From Pyrenopolyporus hunteri (taxonomy: Eukaryota; Ascomycota; Sordariomycetes; Xylariales; Hypoxylaceae), in contig CADCXC010000004.1 in NCBI GenBank assembly GCA_902806595.1, positions 372,001 through 436,000 of the forward strand: a DNA stretch of 64,000 bases, written 5' to 3'. Below are positions 57,196 to 64,000 of this stretch, in pieces. Made by a program: the position numbers and the translations under genes. Under the pieces are notes generated by a model. The model was given only the letters and a program-made list of their open reading frames with translations, searched no databases and was not told where the DNA came from. Within the stretch, counting starts at the first letter, position 1. Every line of letters begins with the position of its first letter.

Positions 57196-58721
57196 TACGT
57201 ATGCACGAATGTGCCTCGCCGCAGCCCAGATTTCATACTTTATTTCTCCCTTTAACACCTATAGGAGTCCGAGGTGCCTGACAAGGCTTAGGAACCTAAA
57301 AAAAAAAAAACCACTCAAATTTTCTATAAACCAAAAGTAAGCATTATTAGCACTTTATCTTTAAATATCTTATACGTAGATAGGTAATTTCTACGTGATC
57401 TATACTTAATACGTTGTCAGTAAGACGTTCACGAAGGGGCGAAGGAACATATTTTAAGCCTACGTGCCCCTTTATGACATGGTACTGTTCCCCTACGGTA
57501 TTGTACATTGGCTAATCGTTGGGTAATACACTCCCTTACGATCCCAAGGAACAGAATGTTCGGAATAACAGCCTAGCGTTGACGGCGCGGCACTAATTGA
57601 TCGGAACTCAATCCCTTTTAGCCAAGCCTCGTATTGTTCCCCTTCTAAAATCTAAGCATAGTAGGTAGAAGTACATTGAAAGCACCTTTCTAATTATGGT
57701 ATTATTCGTTATCCAACACCGAACTATAAGGTACCTAGGTATCTACCCGGCCGGCCAACACGGGTGTGTGTGTTGCGGGCTAAACTTCGAACGTATAGCA
57801 CAGTCTTCATTATGGCCGTTCCTAGGTAGTTCGAGGGAATGCTCTTGTAGGAGCGAGTAGACTTCACCTAAAGTCTTCTTCTTAACTGCCTAGACGTATA
57901 ATAGTTCCTCAAAACAGGTTCTGAAGGTAAGCCAATGGTATTATTAGAGAGTTGCATAACATCTCATATCTGGCGTTTATAGCTCATGTTTACTCTTATA
58001 ACAAAAAGGGCTCGCTTTACTCGACCTCGCGGTCCTTTAACGTCTTTGAAGGCAACTGTACCTTGATATATTATAACATATATATATAATTGTATTCTAG
58101 AGGGAACTATTGCTTTCTTTACCACTAGGAAATTTCACTAGATTGTAATTTACTCACAATCCAACAAGACGGCAGTGAATGCCCTAGGTAAAAAAAGCGA
58201 AGTCGTTCGAAACCCCTAAAATTATGTCAGTTTAACTCCTTACGCGGGATCTGAATAAATTTCCTGGAAAGTAGATGCGTTCGTTGCTCGTTGAATCTAT
58301 TTCGAGTGTTTACATAATGCAACCCTGCTCAACAAGCAGGTACCAACGTAACATTTTAACGAGCGCAGTTGCGTTGATGCACCGGTTTTCGTAATAACTA
58401 CGCGTCAAGTAAATCTGTATATTGGCTTGAGAGCAGTGCAACGCTGGAACGTGCTGGGATAACCGCTTGGTAGAGAACAGGCGGAAATGGCATACTTAAC
58501 CGGCGAGCTGTGATATTCACTCTAGAAACCTCCATACGGCGTATATAATTTATTAAATCCTTATTTCCGTTGTATATTATAGGACCACGGCTTATAACGC
58601 CTATAACGACGCGGGACTGCTAAAGCCCGGATATACGACTATAATAGGGGCTAGCTCGCTATCGAAAGCGTGCCACCTCGACTTGTTATATTACCACCAG
58701 AATCCCTTATTGACCGGAAAT
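57196..58721. other. spacer between the RIP island and the secreted-protein gene
   Basis: Base composition returns to normal at once after the inverted repeat. TACCTAGGTA word at about 57730-57744. No gene seen; the right part is the presumed promoter of the secreted protein. Confidence 0.4.
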
Positions 58722-59618
58722 ATGAAAGCTCTTCTCTCAATTTCTGCACTCTCTTCTCTAGCGAACGCTATAATTCCGGTTGCGGTGGTGTCGCGGACAC
58801 CATATGATTGCGATGCCATTCACGGCGTCGATATTACCTTTTCCCCTGATCGGGACAGCATCCACGCATTCTTTCCGCAGAACAAGCTCTCTATACTGCC
58901 GCCAGCCCATGGAAATCCCGGAGGTGACGGCTTCGTAGGATGTAGTGCGACTGTACAGTTCGATGACTTTCCTACCCAAGTTCGCTTCGCTATCACCAAC
59001 GTGACCTGGTATAACGATCACATCAACCTGTCCCAGAATACCGTCTTCCAAAGCTTGAAATCCAAAATTCAGTTTAATGTAGAGCATTTGCAGAACTACT
59101 ATCCAACAAGGTGCCCACTGATCAAGGACTTGAGCTGGGCTACCCTGGTACGTTTAAGGCTTTGATGTGATCATCTTTATTTCAGACTCAGCACTAATGG
59201 TATCTGAAAATAATACACAGATTGACCTTGACGTAATTCCGGATATTGGAGGCGAGAGTTGTGAGGGAGAATTCAAATTCACACAAGAAAACCCTAACCG
59301 GGTGGTAAGCAACATCTTTAACTCCCTCTAGATTTGTTCCGGGGATGGAATTATGTTCCGCGTTGGAAATCGAACGAGTATTGCTATATCTACGTATTAA
59401 ATTTGCTAATGAATTACTAACATTGGTTTTCATAGTGGTCAATCTGCTTCAACAACTCCGGGGCCAATACTACCAAGATAGACTTTACGATCCAATCATT
59501 GACAAAGGGGGCGGCAACAAGCTCACGTATGTAATCTCTGTGATTATACAATCCCCCACCTACCTGCACAGGCTATTATGAGTACCTCCCGGGCCTATCC
59601 GCGAATGTCGACTTCTAG
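58722..59618 (+). CDS. secreted protein of unknown function (about 215 residues)
   Basis: Four exons, 58722-59147, 59221-59304, 59436-59526 and 59572-59618, all joining in phase, give 215 residues. The N-terminus (MKALLSISALSSLANA) is a clear signal peptide. The mature part has at least five cysteines (in YDCDAI, VGCSAT, TRCPLI, ESCEGE, SICFNN) and possible N-glycosylation sites (NVT, NLS, NTT). It is mostly beta-strand-like and ends EYLPGLSANVDF. It lacks a transmembrane segment and any enzyme motif I recognise. The frame is open upstream of the ATG, but that ATG is the first. Intron lengths (73, 131, 45 bp) are ordinary. Effector-like features, but no function claimed. Confidence 0.75.
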
Positions 59619-61589
59619 GAGATTTCTCCAGGTCGTATAGTTCCTCGGAGAGTAATAACTAATTATGGTTATTATAGCTGGTTGGACTATGGACTTCGGG
59701 CTTATTTGGGAAGAATGCTATCCATCAGACGAAATTCGTTGGGGTCAGAGAATTATTAGAGAGTGGGAGAGCTGCACGTATCGAGAGTCGAACCAGACGT
59801 GCTATTCGACTCTATAGAATTGAGGTTAAAAGTAGAGTTAGATCCACACCTGGTCTATCTCTCAATTTGGCGACGGGAATGTCAAGGGATCGGCATGTCT
59901 GCCTGTCTCTCTCATGCGTTGATACCTAGCTAGGAGGTTGGAATATGTTAGGTGATAAGTTCAAGGAGCTGGATACTGAGACGCCTAGTAACCCACATAT
60001 TACGTTCGATGGCGAGTAGTCCATACTCATAGGAAACTCACTTGAAGTAAATTTCTACAATTTCTGCCTATTCGTTGTCTAGGCGGCTTCACTGCTGCAG
60101 AATCGTTCGTGATTTGTAGGGTTATTAAAACCGCTTACCCACGGGCCTAATAGTGTGCGAAGTTCGAGGTCTTTCCTCGTGTCTAGAATTTTTATGTAGG
60201 CATTAGTTAGACTCGCGATCGAACGCTCATCTTACTCCTCGGTTGGCACTAATCTTGGGTTTCAGGGGTGGAGTTAGGATATCGCTGCCCCAGGGCCGCC
60301 TTCACAGGTTTCAAGTATCTCTTCTTGAGATATTTTCTCAAGTTAGGCTAGTCGTGCTTAAGATAGATATCTTGTAGCGGGGGAATAATGCCATCACTCC
60401 CCTTAGGCCTGGTATAGACATCTACCGAATACACGCCTGGGATCCCTGGGAATAAGCGGAGCTTTACGAAGGGGTTCTTGAAGATGTGGAAAAAACCGGT
60501 GATAGCTTAGGGTAGGTCTTCGGCGTGCTATTATTTCTCGGGCGTGTGATGGTAGTCAGGTGGCTTCATGATATACGCTCGTTGGGATGCGTTCGTCAAG
60601 GTGGGGTATCTTGGAGGACGTAGGTAGTGGATTAAGCAGTTGAAATGACAATGCTGCCCGAGTAGCAGGAATGTTAAGGGTACATAGTTGGCTTGGCTCA
60701 TAAAGCCTAAATCTATAAACATGTTCTCCTTCACAGGCCACAATGAGGTATTTGATTACCTGAAGCCTTTGAGATGTACCTTAGGTGTCAACTCAATGGC
60801 GACTCTCCCCTTTCATTCCTCAATATATGAGTGAAGTCAGAAATTCAGTGAAATTAAACAAGGGAATTAAGGAAATAATTCTTGCTAGGCCAATGGCTCA
60901 ACGGCGCGTATTCCGTATGGTCTTTGTAGATGGAGATAAAGGAGAGTCTTTAGAGGCGGATAATACATACATGTATGTACCTACCTGTACCTAGTACTAT
61001 CAGGTAGGTACCTATATAACCCCAAGTCCCGTCACGTGTGTGATTAGATATCATCCGTTCACGTGATATATGACTAAATTGTGTGACCTCATAGGAGCGC
61101 TGGTACTGATAGTGCACGTGCTTTCGCGTGTATGCACGTCGAACCTTAAGTGTTATTATGGCGGGTCCGTGATACGTCGGCAAACTGGCTCTAATAGTAT
61201 CGATTTCTCCCTCAATCAACGTTTATATTTAGATGATTATATTCCGATCACTCGTTCCTAAATCGCCTGTAATTATTATCTCGAGGACTTACATACGTTA
61301 GACGGCCTTTTTAGAGCAGTAGAAACCAGTATTTCGATCAAGTAGTCCAGGTTTTTCTATCCTATCACCTCTGAAAGATAGCTATACAGAACTGTCCGCA
61401 GAAAGAAATCGGTCGAATATAACTCAACCTAATCGCCACCTGCACCGACGCGAGGATCTTCGGGGTCGTCGTCTCCTGTTTCCCTTAGCAACCTTGGGCA
61501 AGCGTATAAGTACCTAATATAAAGTCTGATCCCTCTAGGGCAAACTTACCTAGATACCTGGCGCCTTGGTGCCCGATAAAATAGCCACC
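59619..61589. other. 2.0-kb spacer between the secreted-protein and SNF2 genes
   Basis: Contains a stretch at about 60345-60743 that reads as fragments of protein in different minus-strand frames (see findings), and TAGGTACCTA-type words at about 60970-61015. No intact gene seen. Confidence 0.4.
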
Positions 61590-64000
61590 ATGCCGCCGTT
61601 GTCTTTGCACACAGACAGTGCATCTAACCGTCAACACATGAGGCCCCGGCGCCTTTTGTCAGATATACAAACAAATCCTGCGAGTCCCCCGCACTTTTAT
61701 CCGTTTGATCAAGAGAACCGCCCACCAATATCAGCCCCGCATCAAACTGTAGAGAAAATTAGCGAAGCCCGTCTCCGCGGAAATCATCAAACAGTGCGAC
61801 GGGACCAGCAGGCAGCACGGGATCAAGGGAAAGCCAAACAAGTCCTGCGCCGGCAGGAATCTTTGCGTGGCCACCGTGAGCGGAAACGAGCCGAAGCATC
61901 TCATCTAAGTCAGCTGGTGCCCCAGCAACGAGGGCCACTGCGACTTCACGAAAGTCGGGGAGGAGTAAAGCAAGAGAAGCCCGTCAATGAAAGTATTGAT
62001 AGGCTCACGAATTACGTAGGCAAGATCAAGGTGAGAGGCCGATTGACTAATACAAAAAACGCAGTACCGGCGGTTTATGCAATATTCTGACCGAACTACG
62101 CATAGGATCGCTTCCCAGGCAGGCCCCAAATCGTTGAGAAATTTCTAGCCATGATGAGCTCGCCACTACGCGCCGACCAACTTCTACCTGAAGTTGCTAA
62201 CATGTTTAGAACCGCGCGAGAACTTGTCAGCGAGTTTGAGGCATCGACGAACGCCTTGGATCAAGCCCGATTTCAACCGCAACCACATCAATCCTCACCG
62301 GGATTACGGCGCTCTAACACTCGTCAACCGCGTACTCTAAGCGAAGGTGGTAACGATGACGATGACGATGACGATGGCGATTACGGTGACTATGATGATT
62401 ATGATTATGATGGCAACGTCGAAGACGATAATTCCATGCGCAACATGGATGCCGACACCCATTGGGCAGAGTCGCAGGAGTTGCAGCAGAAAGAAATACA
62501 GAATCTCTTGTCGTTGCCTGAAATTGACATTCCCATAGAAGGGCGAAAAGGCACCCCGGCTGCTATGTCTTGTACACTGATGGAGCATCAGAAAGTCTGC
62601 CTCACTTGGCTGATACAGCAGGAAGAAGACCAGCACAAGAAGGGGGGGATTCTAGCAGGTAATCGTCGATTAAGCACGCCAGAGTTGATTATTACCAAGA
62701 CTTGCTAACCCTTGCATTTAATCAGATACCATGGGCCTCGGCAAGACTATTCAGGCACTTGCCTTGATCCTAGCACGGCCCTCGAAAGACCCTCTTCGGA
62801 AGACAACGCTCATCGTCGCCCCGCTTTCTCTCTTAAAGCAATGGGAACAGGAAATTCAGAGCAAAGTGAAACCCAGTTACAGACTGAAGACACTTATATT
62901 ACACGGTCAGGTAAAACGTAACATGACTGTCACTAAACTCCTTACCTACGACGTTGTCCTAACCACCTACGGGACCATTGCGTGGGAGTACAAGGCTCGG
63001 AAGGGCAAGAAGCAGCTCATCCTAGCAGGCGATGCCATCTTTCATCGGGTCATCCTTGATGAAGCTCACAATATTAAGAACAGATCATCCAAAGCTTCTA
63101 TTGCCGCCTCCCAAATCAGGGCGAACTATAGGCTTTGCATGACTGGGACTCCATTCATGAACAGGGCTGAAGAGATATTCTCGCTCATCCGTTTCCTTCG
63201 CATCCGACCCTACAATGAATGGGGATCATTCAAGGAGCACATCGATAAGCCGATTAAGAGTTGGGATGAAGATGACCGCCACGACGGTATGAGGAAGCTC
63301 CAGGTTCTCTTCAGAAGTATAACACTACGTCGGACGAAATCAAGTATGCTCGACGGTAAACCGATTCTCCGATTACCAGGGCTCTTGAAGAAGAATGTCG
63401 TGACGGAATTCAACGAAGAACAGCAAGCTTTCTACGACGCCCTCGAACACCAACAGCAGCTTAAAGTGAACGAATTTCTCAAGGGCCGCGGGACGATGGT
63501 GAAGAAGTACAGCTACATTTTGGTATTGTTACTTCGTCTGCGACAAGCTTGCTGTCACCCGCATCTGATAAAGGATTTCGGCATTCCTGAGGGTGCACAA
63601 CTTTCGCCGGACGAGATGTGTGAACTCGCCAACAAACTAAAAAAAGAAGTAGTGGAAAGGCTCAAACAGCAGCAGGACTTCGTTTGCCCGTTCTGCAACG
63701 CAACGACCGAGAACCCTCTCATCATATACCCTTGTGGCCACCCTATATGTAGCACCTGCTTCTCTGCTATGATGGAAGTCAAAGATCCCAACTCCGAAGA
63801 ACTGGAATCTTGCCCATACGAAGATTGTGACGCGGAAATTGACCCTGAACTAGTCATCTGTCATTGTTACTTCGTTGAAGTCCATATGCCTGAAAAGCTG
63901 GGATTGGATGCTAGCGAGGACGATGACTCAGAGGATTCGGATAGTTTTGAAAGCCTAGATGATGATGACGACGATGTGGATGAACGCGGGAACTTAAAGG
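61590..64000 (+). CDS. SNF2-family ATPase with RING finger (Rad5/Rad16/Uls1-type), 3' end outside the window
   Basis: DNA-dependent ATPase / ubiquitin ligase. Exons 61590-62030, 62106-62658 and 62726 onward, so far 756 residues. The N-terminus is basic with no known domain; an Asp-rich run follows around 62350-62420. ATPase motif I is DTMGLGKT (332-339), then IVAPLSLLKQW, motif II DEAH (443-446) and MTGTPFMN. A C3HC4-like RING (CPFCN..CGHPICSTC..CP, from about residue 652) is inserted between the two helicase lobes, as in Rad5, Rad16 and Uls1. Exon 1 joins exon 2 in phase 0 and exon 2 joins exon 3 as GILA/DT. No HIRAN domain is visible, which leans to Rad16/Uls1. ATG context GCCACCATG is strong. 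Confidence 0.9.

Noticed and set aside
59755..59820. GTTCGACTC-like words suggesting a tRNA
   Set aside because: The flanking bases do not form a T stem or acceptor stem.
1..64000. CRISPR array, rRNA genes, secondary-metabolite cluster
   Set aside because: No direct repeats with spacers, no rRNA-like sequence, and no PKS/NRPS/terpene backbone gene; isolated oxidoreductase, MFS and Zn2Cys6 genes are too far apart to call a cluster.

Overview
The window is nuclear DNA of a filamentous ascomycete. It is probably a member of the Pezizomycotina and most likely a Sordariomycete; I cannot name the species. The evidence is short spliceosomal introns (about 45-165 bp, GT..AG, with CTAAC-type branch points in several), genes on both strands separated by long spacers, families found in filamentous fungi (Zn2Cys6 regulator, Git3/Gpr1-type receptor, fungal F-box and MFS proteins), and one AT-saturated island with the signature of repeat-induced point mutation (RIP). 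Gene models were built by hand from open frames plus splice sites that join family motifs in phase; exon limits are given in each entry.

Layout. 0.2-9.9 kb: FAD synthase, the DEAD-box ribosome-biogenesis helicase Dbp4, then a divergently transcribed pair, a choline-oxidase-type GMC flavoenzyme and a betaine-aldehyde dehydrogenase. Together the pair could convert choline to glycine betaine. 10.7-14.7 kb: a two-exon 82-residue protein of unknown function, a Zn2Cys6 regulator and a convergent small cupin. 15.3-23.2 kb: a telomere-like tract, an enoyl-CoA hydratase relic, the splicing factor RBM25 (RRM + PWI), the mitoribosomal protein bS21m (whose start codon appears to be split by an intron), and a divergent kinesin-14. 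23.2-27.6 kb is gene-poor. 27.6-42.1 kb: alpha/beta hydrolase, YwbE-domain/zinc-finger protein, FAD/NAD(P)-dependent monooxygenase-like enzyme, MFS transporter, F-box protein and acyl-protein-thioesterase-like hydrolase. 42.1-47.0 kb is gene-poor. 47.0-51.1 kb: class I glutamine amidotransferase and a Git3/Gpr1-type receptor. 51-58.7 kb holds simple repeats and a 2.26-kb inverted-repeat DNA transposon destroyed by RIP. 58.7-64 kb: a secreted orphan protein and the 5' part of a SNF2/RING (Rad5/Rad16/Uls1-type) ATPase that runs off the window.

Most genes are unrelated housekeeping or regulatory genes. The only obvious pathway unit is the choline/betaine pair; the Zn2Cys6 gene next to the cupin gene could be a regulator/target pair, but nothing in the sequence proves it. 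Spacers carry many copies of a palindromic TAGGTACCTA-like word. The less ordinary items are the split start codon of the bS21m gene, the RIP-burned transposon with comparatively spared ends, the secreted orphan beside it, the YwbE/zinc-finger fusion, and the 82-residue protein with an internal duplication. I found no convincing tRNA, rRNA or CRISPR array.
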